NCBI RefSeq assembly: GCF_026020075.1
Contig: NZ_CP102772.1
Location: 3,570,501 to 3,634,500 of the forward strand
Reading direction: 5' to 3'
DNA length: 64,000 bases
Origin: Bosea sp. NBC_00550
GTDB lineage: Bacteria; Pseudomonadota; Alphaproteobacteria; Rhizobiales; Beijerinckiaceae
Made by a program: the position numbers and the translations under genes. How positions within the stretch are numbered: the stretch's first letter is position 1; the number at the start of each line of letters is the position of its first letter. The notes below the pieces were generated by a model. It ran no database searches. It saw only the letters and a program-made list of their open reading frames with translations, and was not told where the DNA came from. Below, piece after piece: positions 31,908 to 40,644 of this stretch.

Positions 31908-33145
31908 TGGCGGTGGTCTCAATCGGTAATCGCAACACGCTACTTTTCCTTTGGAGATGGAGCGTGGGTGATGAAGCAGCGGCGGCGGATCTACTATTCG
32001 GCGGCCCAGCGGGCTGAGATCTGGGATCGCTGGAAGGCCGGCGAGTCGATGAGTTCGATTGGGCGGCGGTTCGATCGGGAGTCCTCTTCGGTGTTCTCGG
32101 TGCTTTCGCCGACGGGCGGCATTCGGCCTCCAGACCGGCGGCGGGCGCCGCGGGCGCTCACTCTCAGCGAGCGGGAGGAAATCTCCCGAGGGCTCAGCAC
32201 CCGCCGGTCGCTGCGCGTGATCGCTCGGCAATTGGGCCGATCACCGTCCACGGTCAGTCGCGAGGTTCAGCGCAACGGCGGGCCGGATCGCTACCGCGCG
32301 GCGCGCTCCGATCAGGCGGCCTGGGACCGGGCCTTGCGTCCCAAGCCGTGCAAGCTGGCTTGCCGACCCGGTCTGGCCCGGACAGTATCCGGCAAGCTGC
32401 AGCGGAACTGGTCGCCCGAGCAGATCGCCGGCTGGCTCAAGCGCACCTGCCCCCGGGAGCCACACAATCAAGTGTCGCACGAGACGATCTACCGCAGCCT
32501 GTTCATCCAGACCCGTGGGGTGCTGAAGAAGGAACTGCTGGACCACCTGAGGGCCCGGCGAACGATCCGCCGCTCCCGGCACGCCAGCCTGAAGCGGAAC
32601 GGCCTGGGCCAGATCAGGGACGCCGTCTCCATCAGCGAAAGGCCGGCCTCCGTCGAGGATCGTGCGGTCCCTGGTCACTGGGAAGGCGACCTGATCGGCG
32701 GCTCCCGGAACAGCTACGTCGCCACGCTGGTCGAGCGGCATTCGCGCTACGTGATGCTGGTCAAGGTCGCCAACAAAGACACCGGGAGCGTCATCACCGC
32801 CCTGATCAAACAGTCGAAGAAACTGCCCGGCGAACTCTATCAGTCCCTGACCTGGGACCGAGGCAAGGAGTTGGCCGACCACAAGCGGCTGGCCCTCGCT
32901 TCGAACGTCGAGGTCTACTTCTGCGATCCCAGGTCACCCTGGCAACGTGGCTCGAACGAGAACACCAACCGGCTCCTGCGCCAGTATCTTCCCCACGGAA
33001 CCGACCTGTCCCTGCAAAGCCAGGCCCAGCTCAGCGCCATCGCCCGTCAGCTCAACGAACGGCCCAGAAAGACCTTGCTCTATCAAACCCCAGCCGAGAG
33101 GTTCGCCGAGTGTGTTGCGGCGATCAGTTGAGCCCGCCGCCCATT
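31906..33145 (+). mobile_element. IS30-family insertion sequence
   Basis: A single transposase gene flanked by imperfect inverted ends: AATGG-CGGTGGTCTCAA at 31906-31922 against the reverse complement of 33128-33145 (AATGGGCGGCGGGCTCAA). Exact outer ends and any target duplication could not be fixed by eye. The element interrupts the XRE operon on its left and abuts the aromatic cluster on its right. Confidence 0.8.
31968..33131 (+). CDS. IS30 family transposase
   Basis: 387 residues, intact and full length. The N terminus has the IS30 HTH modules (LSEREEISRGLSTRRSLRVI, then ARQLGRSPSTVSREVQRNGG). The C-terminal DDE integrase core shows the first aspartate in GHWEGDLIGG, the second in TWDRGKEL and the glutamate in SPWQRGSNENTNRLLRQY. 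It catalyses transposition of the surrounding element. No frameshift is visible, so it may be active. Confidence 0.95.
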   Translation: MMKQRRRIYYSAAQRAEIWDRWKAGESMSSIGRRFDRESSSVFSVLSPTGGIRPPDRRRAPRALTLSEREEISRGLSTRRSLRVIARQLGRSPSTVSREVQRNGGPDRYRAARSDQAAWDRALRPKPCKLACRPGLARTVSGKLQRNWSPEQIAGWLKRTCPREPHNQVSHETIYRSLFIQTRGVLKKELLDHLRARRTIRRSRHASLKRNGLGQIRDAVSISERPASVEDRAVPGHWEGDLIGGSRNSYVATLVERHSRYVMLVKVANKDTGSVITALIKQSKKLPGELYQSLTWDRGKELADHKRLALASNVEVYFCDPRSPWQRGSNENTNRLLRQYLPHGTDLSLQSQAQLSAIARQLNERPRKTLLYQTPAERFAECVAAIS

Positions 33146-33301
33146 CCGGACACTGACAACGTCTGCTCCCGGGCGCTTCAGGAGCGCACTGGCTAAGGGC
33201 GAGCTTGGCCCGTTCCCTACTCTCGCTACGTCGGCGTTCGGCGGTCTGAACGGCACGTTAATGCAGACGCCGAAAGCGGTCTGGAAGAGACTCTGCTCCT
33301 G

Positions 33302-34048
33302 TCAAAGCGCCGGATCATCGAGAATCACATCCGCAGTTTGTTGATAGTGGCGCTCGAGCAATGCGACGGCGCGATCGACCTCCCTGTCCAGCACGGACGT
33401 CACGATTGCCTGGTGTTCGTCCGCGACCTGGCGGGTGGGGAAAGCACGACGGATCGAGATGCGTCGATAGCGATAGAGTTGGTCGGCCAAATGATCGCAA
33501 AAGCCGATCAACGGGGTCGATCCGCATTGGCTGATCAGCGTGCGATGGAAGATCCGGTGCAGACGCTCCCAGTCGGGATTGTCCTCAAACTGATCAGGAT
33601 CCAGCGAGCGTGATGTCCGGCTGAGCCGATGATGGGCGACGACCAGCGCCTCTTCCCAGGCAGGTGTTGCCGCCTCCATCGATTTGCGCAGGGCAAGCCC
33701 TTCGAGCCAGCAGCGCGTCATCGTGAGTTCCCGCAGTTCCGACCGGCTGACTGGCGAGACCAGAAAGCCGCGCTGCTCCCGCGCCTCGACCAGGCCCTCC
33801 GACGTCAGCCGGTTCAGCGCTTCGCGCAACGGCGTCTGCCCGGCCTGATACGCGTCCATCAGAAAGCGCATCTGCAGCTTCTGCCCCGGCTTCAGACGGC
33901 CGGAGAGAAGATCCTCGCGCAGCTTGTCATAGAGGTCGAGAGTTCGGGTCGAGGGAGCAAGCGAGGTCATGCGAACGGTTTCGGCCTCCGTTGGACCGGA
34001 CCCTGAGACCATTCTCAGGGCCGCGATTGCGGAGGGTGATCTGTACAC
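33302..34048 (-). CDS. GntR family regulator with FCD domain
   Basis: 248 residues from a GTG at 34048, chosen because AAGGAGG lies six bases upstream; an ATG at 34066 overlaps that site and is unlikely. The winged HTH (YQAGQTPLREALNRLTSEGL) is followed by a helical FCD ligand domain with TRCWLEGLALRKSMEAA and the His-rich metal/ligand region (FHRTLI, DEHQAIV). FCD regulators respond to carboxylic acids. It is divergent from the aromatic catabolic operon beginning at 34153, which it probably represses until a substrate-derived acid appears. Confidence 0.92.
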   Translation of the reverse strand: MYRSPSAIAALRMVSGSGPTEAETVRMTSLAPSTRTLDLYDKLREDLLSGRLKPGQKLQMRFLMDAYQAGQTPLREALNRLTSEGLVEAREQRGFLVSPVSRSELRELTMTRCWLEGLALRKSMEAATPAWEEALVVAHHRLSRTSRSLDPDQFEDNPDWERLHRIFHRTLISQCGSTPLIGFCDHLADQLYRYRRISIRRAFPTRQVADEHQAIVTSVLDREVDRAVALLERHYQQTADVILDDPAL

Positions 34049-34066
34049 GCGACGCCTCCTTGACAT

Positions 34067-34078
34067 AATTTATAAATT
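34067..34078. promoter_or_regulatory. AT-rich palindrome in the GntR/operon divergent promoter
   Basis: AATTTATAAATT, a perfect 12-base palindrome in an unusually AT-rich stretch (34060-34110), lies between the GntR gene and the amidohydrolase gene. It may be an operator or overlap the promoters; TTATAAG at 34104 could be a plus-strand -10 element. Inferred. Confidence 0.35.
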
Positions 34079-34152
34079 TAAATTCCAATCGAGAGATTAC
34101 CCATTATAAGAGACGCAAAGCAAGAACGTGCATTTTGGAGGGATGGAGAGCG

Positions 34153-35208
34153 ATGGTGCCTGCGGCAGCCGATAAGCGGTACGGGACAAGGCGCTGCACA
34201 TGCGGCGTCGATATCCATGCCCACATCGTCCCGGCTACCTTCCCGTCCTATCTGAAAGGTCCGCGGCCCACCGGCTGGCCCTCGACCGAAGCGGCCCAGC
34301 CCTGCCACCGGCATGTCGTGATCGACGGCCGCAACTACCGCACGGTGTCCGATCGCTGCTGGGACGTGCCCAAGCGGTTGAGCGATATGGAGCATATGGG
34401 GCTGTCGCTACAGGCGATCTCCGCCATGCCCGAACTGATGTCCTACTGGATGGACGCAGCCCCGGCCGACGAGTTGCTGCGCTATATCAACGATCAGATC
34501 GCCATCATGGTCGACGATTCCGCCGGGCGGCTGGTCGGGCTCGGCGCCGTCCCCCTGCAGGACATGGATCTGGCGCTGGCCGAACTGCGGCGCCTGATGG
34601 GAAACCCCGGCTTCGCCGGTGTCCAGCTCGGCAGCAACGTCAACGGCAAGCCGATCGGCGCGCCGGAGTTCGATCCCTTCTTCGAGGCGGCGGAAGAGCT
34701 GGGCGCAGCCGTTTTCGTCCATGCGGTGCGCCCCGCAGGGCAGGACCGGCTGGTCGGCCCGACGCAACTCCAGCAGGTGCTGGCCTATCCCGGCGAGGTG
34801 GGCCTGGCGGCGGCTTCCGTGATCTGTTCGAACCTGATGCTGCGCTGGCCCAGGCTGCGCATCGCCTTCAGCCATGGCGGCGGTACGCTCGGCCTTCTGC
34901 TCCCTCGCTTGGAAGAGGGGCGCCGCGTCTTCCCAGCCTTGCAGGACAGCATCGCGATGTCGCCGACGGAACAGGCGCGCCGGCTGTTCTACGATGCGTT
35001 GGTCTATGACGAGCCTACGCTTAGGCACCTGACCAGCCTGTTCGGCGAGACGCAGATCATGGTCGGTACCGACTACCCCTTCAATTTCCACGAGCGGAAC
35101 CCGGTGGAGCGCATCGAGGCGGCCTTCGCCGACGAGGCGACGCGCCGGTGGCTGCTGCACGACAACGCCGCGACCTTCCTCGGCCGGAATGCGAGGCCCG
35201 CGACATGA
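34153..35208 (+). CDS. Amidohydrolase family 2 protein (ACMSD/resorcylate decarboxylase-like)
   Basis: 351 residues from the ATG at 34153, preceded by GGAG at a usable distance; the ATG at 34135 directly abuts GGAGGG. Metal ligands appear as H22-x-H24 (DIHAHIVP), a histidine near 189 (FVHAVRPAG), FSHGGG near 240 and an aspartate in GTDYPFNF near 305. This branch decarboxylates or hydrolyses aromatic and muconic semialdehyde acids with zinc or manganese. It is the first gene of the aromatic operon and overlaps the dioxygenase gene by 4 bases. Confidence 0.88.
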   Translation: MVPAAADKRYGTRRCTCGVDIHAHIVPATFPSYLKGPRPTGWPSTEAAQPCHRHVVIDGRNYRTVSDRCWDVPKRLSDMEHMGLSLQAISAMPELMSYWMDAAPADELLRYINDQIAIMVDDSAGRLVGLGAVPLQDMDLALAELRRLMGNPGFAGVQLGSNVNGKPIGAPEFDPFFEAAEELGAAVFVHAVRPAGQDRLVGPTQLQQVLAYPGEVGLAAASVICSNLMLRWPRLRIAFSHGGGTLGLLLPRLEEGRRVFPALQDSIAMSPTEQARRLFYDALVYDEPTLRHLTSLFGETQIMVGTDYPFNFHERNPVERIEAAFADEATRRWLLHDNAATFLGRNARPAT

Positions 35209-36122
35209 CCCGTTTCCCGATCAGCAGCCTGCGCAGCGTCGAGATCGACACGCCGGATATCGCCGTGTCGGAGCGCTTCTATACGCAGATCTGGGGTCTT
35301 TCCGTCGCCGCGCGGCAGGATGGCGTCGTCTATCTGCGGGCGACCGGCGCGGACCATCATGTCCTCGCGCTTCATGCCAGCCAGAGCCCGGAAATCCTGT
35401 CGGTAACCTTCAGGGTCGATGAAGACAGCGATCTCGCCGCCGTCGCCGAGCGCGCCGTCGCGCAGGGCGCGACCATGCTCGTGCCCCCTGGCCCCAATGC
35501 GGAGCCGGATGGCGGCATGATCGCCACGCTCGCCGAGCCGCAGGGCGGGGTCTACCGCCTCGTTCAGGGCGACCGGCACCATGCCGATGCCTGCGAAATC
35601 CGCGACCGGCCGTCGCGACTGGCCCATGTCAATCTCAACAGCGTCGATGTCGATGCGCAGGCGGCGTTCCATGAGAAGGCGCTGGGCTTTGTCTTGACCG
35701 ACCGCTCGAAGCTGATGGCCTTCCTGCGTTGCAACAGCGACCATCACGCGGTGGTTCTCGCCGAGGCGAAGGCCAACGGCCTGAACCACATCGCCTTCCT
35801 CGTGCCCGACTGGGAATCGGTGATGAGAGCTTCGGGCCGTCTCGTCGATGCCGGTTATCCCATTGGCTGGGGCGTCGGGCGGCACGGCCCCGGCGACAAT
35901 GTCTTCGCCTATTTCGTCGACCCCGTCGGCTTCGTCGTCGAGTTCACCGCCGAGGTGCTGCAGGTCGACGATGACTACCGCGTCCGTGGTCCCGACGAGT
36001 GGGTCTGGCCGCCGGGCCGAACCGACCACTGGGGCATCGCGCCGCCGAAACCCGACCATGTCAAGGCCGCCCAGGCGGCGATCACCTATCGCCCGGCTGC
36101 AAAGCCGCCGGGCTCCCGATGA
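35205..36122 (+). CDS. Extradiol ring-cleavage dioxygenase, VOC (type I) family
   Basis: 305 residues made of two vicinal-oxygen-chelate modules. The C-terminal module carries the iron ligands: His in RLAHVNLN (near residue 142), His in LNHIAFLV (near 193) and Glu in VVEFTAEV (near 249). The accessory active-site segment GRHGPGDNVFAYFVDPVG is typical of catechol 2,3-dioxygenase relatives. It cleaves a catechol-type diol next to the hydroxyl groups. It overlaps the amidohydrolase gene and is followed by the flavin hydroxylase, so the three act in one pathway. Confidence 0.9.
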   Translation: MTRFPISSLRSVEIDTPDIAVSERFYTQIWGLSVAARQDGVVYLRATGADHHVLALHASQSPEILSVTFRVDEDSDLAAVAERAVAQGATMLVPPGPNAEPDGGMIATLAEPQGGVYRLVQGDRHHADACEIRDRPSRLAHVNLNSVDVDAQAAFHEKALGFVLTDRSKLMAFLRCNSDHHAVVLAEAKANGLNHIAFLVPDWESVMRASGRLVDAGYPIGWGVGRHGPGDNVFAYFVDPVGFVVEFTAEVLQVDDDYRVRGPDEWVWPPGRTDHWGIAPPKPDHVKAAQAAITYRPAAKPPGSR

Positions 36123-36126
36123 ACCT

Positions 36127-37785
36127 GTGTCAAAGGCAGTTGCGCAAGTGAGCCAGGCGGACCTTCCAAACCCCGACCATTATCAGGTCGTCGTCGTCGG
36201 TTTCGGCCCAAGTGGCGCCGTTGCAGCGAGCCTGCTCGGCCATCACGGCATCCGCAGCCTGGTGATCGACAAGCAGCGCGAGGTCTATGACAAGCCGCGC
36301 GCCATCGCGATCGACCACGAGATCATGCGGCTTTTCGACAATCTCGGTGTCGCCGGTCAGGTCCTGCCGCATGTCGCGCCGTTCCATGCCTCGGAGCATT
36401 TCGGCGCTGAGGGCCAGTTGATCCGGCGCATCGACACGGTGCCGGAGCCTTATCCGCTGAGCTATGTCCCGACCATGGTCTTCACCCAGCCGCCGGTCGA
36501 GGCGGCGCTGCGCGCCCATGCGCGGGCCTATGACGGCATCGAGGTTTCGCTGGGGACCGAACTCGTCGATCTCACGCAGTCCGACCATCACGTGACCCTG
36601 ACCCTGCGGGCGGATGACGGCACCATGCGGACGGTCACGGCCGACTATGTCATCGGCTGCGACGGCGCCTCGAGCGGCATTCGCGAGCGCCTGGGCATCC
36701 CGCTCGACGACCTCGTTTTCGACGAGCCCTGGCTTGTGGTCGATGTGCTGGTGGACGATGTGGCGCTGACCAAGCTGCCGCAGACGGCGGCGCAGTTCTG
36801 CGACCCGAAGCGTCCGACGAGCTTCATCATCGGACCGGGCAACCATCGGCGCTGGGAGATCATGCTTCTGCCCGGCGAGGATCCGCGCGCCGCGCAAACG
36901 CCTGAGCGGGTCTGGGATCTGCTGGCGCGCTGGCTGACGCCGGAGGACGGGACGCTTTGGCGCGCGGCCAGCTACCGGTTCCACGCGCTCGTGGCGCAAC
37001 GCTGGCGTGTGGGGCGTGTCTTCATCGCGGGCGATGCGGCGCACCAGCAGCCGCCCTTTATCGGGCAGGGCATGTGCCAGGGCGTTCGCGACGTCGCCAA
37101 CCTGATCTGGAAGCTCGCCCGCGTGATCGAGGGCAGCTCTGGCGGGGCTTTGCTCGACAGCTATGAGCCCGAGCGCAGCCGCCATGTCCGCGAGTTGACG
37201 ACCCGGATCAAGGCGATCGGCCAGGTGATCTGCGAACGCGATCCGGTCGCTGCGCGCGAACGTGACGCCCGCATCCTCGCCGAGGGCGGCGGCCAGCCGC
37301 GCACCATCACACGACAGGAGATCGTCCCGCCACTGGCGACCGGCCTGCTCACGCAGCAGGACGATCCGGGCCGAGGCAAGCTGTTCCCGCAGCCCTGGGT
37401 AACGACGCAGCAGGGACGCGCCCGGCTCGACACCGTTGCGGGCGGGGGCTTTCGGCTGGTGATCGAGGCTGCGCTGGCGGCGCGGTTGTCACCGGGCATG
37501 CTCGCAAGCATCCACTCATGCGGCCTGCGGTTGGTCGTGCTGTCGCGCCTCGGTGAGCAACCTCTGCCAGGCGCCGACGTCACGGTCGAGGAATGCGATG
37601 GCGTGCTGCGAGCCTGGTTCGCCGCCTCCGGGCGCGCCGCCGCGGTCGTCCGGCCGGATCATTATGTCTTCGGCACCGCCGCCGCCGAAACCGAAATGGC
37701 TGCGCTTCTCGACGAACTCGAATCCGGCCTTGCTCCCCTGCATCCAGCCCCGATGGGGGCACAAACCGCACCCGCCCTTCTCTGA
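36127..37785 (+). CDS. FAD-dependent aromatic hydroxylase (MhpA-like)
   Basis: 552 residues from a GTG at 36127, 4 bases after the dioxygenase stop; a second GTG at 36148 is possible and neither has a strong ribosome-binding site. The frame is open far upstream but there it overlaps the dioxygenase gene. Motifs of group A flavoprotein monooxygenases are complete: GFGPSGAVAA for FAD, the DG motif GCDGASSGIRERLGIP and the GD motif GDAAHQQPPFIGQGM. The C terminus has a thioredoxin-like fold. It probably hydroxylates a phenolic acid to the diol that the neighbouring dioxygenase cleaves. Confidence 0.9.
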   Translation: MSKAVAQVSQADLPNPDHYQVVVVGFGPSGAVAASLLGHHGIRSLVIDKQREVYDKPRAIAIDHEIMRLFDNLGVAGQVLPHVAPFHASEHFGAEGQLIRRIDTVPEPYPLSYVPTMVFTQPPVEAALRAHARAYDGIEVSLGTELVDLTQSDHHVTLTLRADDGTMRTVTADYVIGCDGASSGIRERLGIPLDDLVFDEPWLVVDVLVDDVALTKLPQTAAQFCDPKRPTSFIIGPGNHRRWEIMLLPGEDPRAAQTPERVWDLLARWLTPEDGTLWRAASYRFHALVAQRWRVGRVFIAGDAAHQQPPFIGQGMCQGVRDVANLIWKLARVIEGSSGGALLDSYEPERSRHVRELTTRIKAIGQVICERDPVAARERDARILAEGGGQPRTITRQEIVPPLATGLLTQQDDPGRGKLFPQPWVTTQQGRARLDTVAGGGFRLVIEAALAARLSPGMLASIHSCGLRLVVLSRLGEQPLPGADVTVEECDGVLRAWFAASGRAAAVVRPDHYVFGTAAAETEMAALLDELESGLAPLHPAPMGAQTAPALL

Positions 37786-37799
37786 GAGGACATGTCTTC

Positions 37800-38648
37800 A
37801 TGCGTTTCGCGACTTTCCAACTTCAAGGCGCCCCGAGCTGGGGCATGATCGACGGCGAGGAGGCGGTCGATCTCGGCGCCGTGCTCGGCGAGCGTTACCC
37901 CGACCTCAAGAGCGTCATCGCCGCCGATGCGCTGGCCGAAGCGGCTGAGGCCGCGGCCCGGGCGCCCCGGCATCCGCTTTCGGCCATCGGCTGGCTGCCG
38001 GTTCTGCCCAACCCGGACAAGATTCTCTGCGTCGGGCTGAACTACGAGATGCACCGCAAGGAGACCGGCCGCGCCGTGGTCGAGAATCCGACCATCTTCG
38101 CGCGTTTCGCGAATTCGCAGATCGGCCATGCTGTGGATCTCGTCCGCCCGCGCGTTTCGCAAGAGCTGGATTTCGAGGGCGAACTCGCGATCATCATCGG
38201 CAAACCCGGCCGCTACATCACAAGAGCAGACGCCTTTGATCATGTCGCCGGCTACGCCTGCTACAATGACGGCAGCATCCGCGACTTCCAGCGTCACACC
38301 CACCAGTTCACGCCGGGCAAGAACTTTCCCGGCACTGGCGCCTTCGGTCCCTGGATGATGACGCCCGACGAATTGGGCGAGCTGCCCTCGCTGCGGCTTC
38401 AAACGCGGGTGAACGGCCAGGTCGTGCAGGACGCGACCTTCGCGCAGATGATCTTCGATATCTCGCACATCATCGAATATTGCTCCTCCTTCACGCGGCT
38501 GGAGCCCGGCGACGTCATCGCCACCGGCACACCCGGCGGTGTCGGCGCCAAGCGCACGCCGCCCCTTTGGCTGAAGCCGGGCGATATCGTCGAGGTCGAG
38601 ATCGACCGCCTCGGAACGCTGCGCAACGGCGTCGCCGAGGAAGCCTGA
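37800..38648 (+). CDS. Fumarylacetoacetate hydrolase family protein
   Basis: 282 residues; start supported by GAGAGGA 9 bases upstream. The FAH catalytic domain is complete: ILCVGLNYEMHRKE, the acidic metal ligands in ELDFEGELAIIIGK, YNDGSIRDFQ, KNFPGTGAFGPWM and TGTPGGVGAKRTPPLWLKPGD. Family members hydrolyse or isomerise C-C bonds of ring-cleavage products or hydrate oxopentenoates. Placed fourth in the operon, it most likely processes the product of the extradiol dioxygenase. Confidence 0.92.
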   Translation: MRFATFQLQGAPSWGMIDGEEAVDLGAVLGERYPDLKSVIAADALAEAAEAAARAPRHPLSAIGWLPVLPNPDKILCVGLNYEMHRKETGRAVVENPTIFARFANSQIGHAVDLVRPRVSQELDFEGELAIIIGKPGRYITRADAFDHVAGYACYNDGSIRDFQRHTHQFTPGKNFPGTGAFGPWMMTPDELGELPSLRLQTRVNGQVVQDATFAQMIFDISHIIEYCSSFTRLEPGDVIATGTPGGVGAKRTPPLWLKPGDIVEVEIDRLGTLRNGVAEEA

Positions 38649-38741
38649 GAATTCCGCTTTCGCCTGCAGCGTGGCTTCGAGGCTCACGAAGCGCGGGGTG
38701 AAAGCGCCACGCCATCCATCAAAAAGAGCCCGGAGGAAACG

Positions 38742-39719
38742 ATGTTCAAGCTCTCTTGTCTGGCCATGACGGCCGCGGCCGCGCTCATGGCGTCGACCGG
38801 TGTTCAGGCACAGTCATGGCCGCAGCGCCCGATCGCGCTCGTGGTGCCGCAGGCCCCGGGCAACAGCCCGGATATTCTCGCGCGCGTTCTGGCCGACAAG
38901 CTCTCGCGCAGCCTCGGCCAGCAGGTCTATGTCGAGAACCGCACCGGCGCCGCCAACATCGTCGGAACGCAGGCCGTGGCCCGCGCCACCCCGGACGGCT
39001 ACACCTTCCTGTTCGCCACCTCGGCCTCTCTCTCGACCAACCCGCACACCTTCAAGAAGCTGCCCTACGACCCTCTCAAGGACTTCGTCCCCGTGGCCAT
39101 GGCCGCGCGCAGCCATCATGTCCTGCTCGTCAATCCCAACCTCCCGATCACATCGCTGGCCGAGCTGATCGCGCAGGAGAAGGCCAAGCCCGGCGAGATC
39201 AGCCTCGCGGTCGACAGCGAGCGCAACATCTCCGGCCTGATCGGACAGACGATCAACCGGCGGGCCGGCATCAAGATGGTGCTCGTGCCCTATGCGTCGG
39301 CAGCGAATTCGATCCAGGATACGATCGCCGGCCGCGTCCAGGCGACGATCCAGTCGGCCTCCGTCGCGGAACCCTTCATCAAGGAAGGCACGCTTCGGGC
39401 CATCGCGGTTGCCGGCACGAAGCGCCTGGCCTCGCTGCCCGACGTTCCCGCGATCGGGGAGACATTGGCGAGCGCCGATATCGGGGGCTGGTTCATGGTG
39501 ATGGCGCCGGCGGGCACGCCGCCCGAGATCATCCAGACCATGGGGCAGAAGATCGGCGAAATCCTCCAGCAGGCAGACCTGCGCGAGCGGGCGCCGACAT
39601 TGGGCTTCGATGTCGACATCGGCCCGCTGGCTACACCGGCAGGTGCGAACGCTTTCCTGGTGAAAGAGGTCGCCGCGATGGGTGCACTGATCAAGGAGTT
39701 CGGCATCGAGCCGCAGTGA
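38742..39719 (+). CDS. Tripartite tricarboxylate transporter-type (Bug/TctC) substrate-binding protein
   Basis: 325 residues with a Sec signal peptide (1-23, ending VQA-Q). The mature part starts SWPQRPIALVVPQAPG, typical of Bug/TctC proteins, and contains PDGYTFLF and DVPAIGET. GGAGGAAAC precedes the ATG. It should bind an aromatic or dicarboxylic acid in the periplasm. No TctA or TctB membrane partner is encoded nearby, so it must use distant transport genes or act as a sensor component. Ninety-three bases separate it from the FAH gene; cotranscription is plausible. Confidence 0.92.
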   Translation: MFKLSCLAMTAAAALMASTGVQAQSWPQRPIALVVPQAPGNSPDILARVLADKLSRSLGQQVYVENRTGAANIVGTQAVARATPDGYTFLFATSASLSTNPHTFKKLPYDPLKDFVPVAMAARSHHVLLVNPNLPITSLAELIAQEKAKPGEISLAVDSERNISGLIGQTINRRAGIKMVLVPYASAANSIQDTIAGRVQATIQSASVAEPFIKEGTLRAIAVAGTKRLASLPDVPAIGETLASADIGGWFMVMAPAGTPPEIIQTMGQKIGEILQQADLRERAPTLGFDVDIGPLATPAGANAFLVKEVAAMGALIKEFGIEPQ

Positions 39720-40143
39720 TCGAGGGCGCCGGCGGGGGTCGGCGAGCCCTTACTATGCCGGATCGCGATGTCTGGTTGCGGGCGGAATGCCAAGATCAGG
39801 AAGTCGCGATTGCCCGCCGCCCGAGGTATTGGCAAGCCTGCGAACGTTTGCCGATGAAGATCCGCGATAGGGATAGGTCTGAAGGGCAGCTTGTGGCGCC
39901 GAGGGGACGAGCCCGATCGATGGCCGATGCGCCTCGCTCACGCAGAGATGGATGCGCCCTAAGCGTGCGTGGCCATGCCATGCCGAGTGTCGGAGCGAAG
40001 GGTGTCCCTCGGCAACGGTCGTCACGAAGCCGTGTGCCCCGCTGGCTGACGAGATTTTGCCGAATAGCTTCAGTAGGACTGCAGTGAATGGGAGGCTCGT
40101 GGCCTTGACCGACGGGCTGCCACCTCGATCCACGGAGCAAGCG
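39720..40143. other. Intergenic region without a recognised gene
   Basis: 424 bases between the TctC-type gene and the intradiol-like gene. Long frames on both strands lack starts, Shine-Dalgarno sites and family features. It may carry the promoter of the next two genes; nothing definite was identified. Confidence 0.45.
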
Positions 40144-40644
40144 ATGCTGCCAATGTTCACGACACGCCGCGGCCTGCTGGCTGCCGGGGCCGCCTTTGGC
40201 GCGACGGTGCTGACAGAGGGAGCGCCGGCCATCATTCAGCCGGCTCAGGCACAGGGATTGGCGCCGACGGGCTCGATGCGCGGGGGCGCCAACAATTACC
40301 GTCCGGGCGCGCCGATCGTGCAGCGGATCGGCAATGGCGGCTTCTGGATGTCCGGGACGGTGCGCCGGGCCGGCGATGGCGCGCCACTGCCCGGGATCCG
40401 CATCCAGATCTGGGCCCATACCACGGAGGGCTACGAGACCGATGCACAAAGCCACGGCGCGACGCTGACCGACGCCAATGGCATGTTCCGTCTGGAGATG
40501 CCGCAGATCATCCCGGCCTTCGGGCAGGCGCACGGCCATCTCGCCTATGACGATGCAGCCTTCAAGACGGTGTTCCTGCGCCCGGTGATGCAGAGTTCCC
40601 GAGACAAGAGCCTGAAGGCCGAATTCGTGCTCCAGTCGGCGTGA
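40144..40644 (+). CDS. Tat-exported intradiol-dioxygenase-like beta-sandwich protein
   Basis: 166 residues. The start at 40144 is preceded by GGAG; the twin-arginine leader is FTTRRGLLAAGAAFGATV, ending near AQA-Q. The mature part resembles the core of intradiol ring-cleavage dioxygenases and related transthyretin-like domains (GTVRRAGDGAPLPGIRIQIW, then SHGATLTDANGMFRLEMP). The Tyr-Tyr-His-His iron site of true catechol dioxygenases is not evident; only HGHLAYDD near the C terminus could provide ligands. A non-enzymatic or cofactor-binding role is possible. The membrane protein gene follows with overlap. Confidence 0.75.
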   Translation: MLPMFTTRRGLLAAGAAFGATVLTEGAPAIIQPAQAQGLAPTGSMRGGANNYRPGAPIVQRIGNGGFWMSGTVRRAGDGAPLPGIRIQIWAHTTEGYETDAQSHGATLTDANGMFRLEMPQIIPAFGQAHGHLAYDDAAFKTVFLRPVMQSSRDKSLKAEFVLQSA

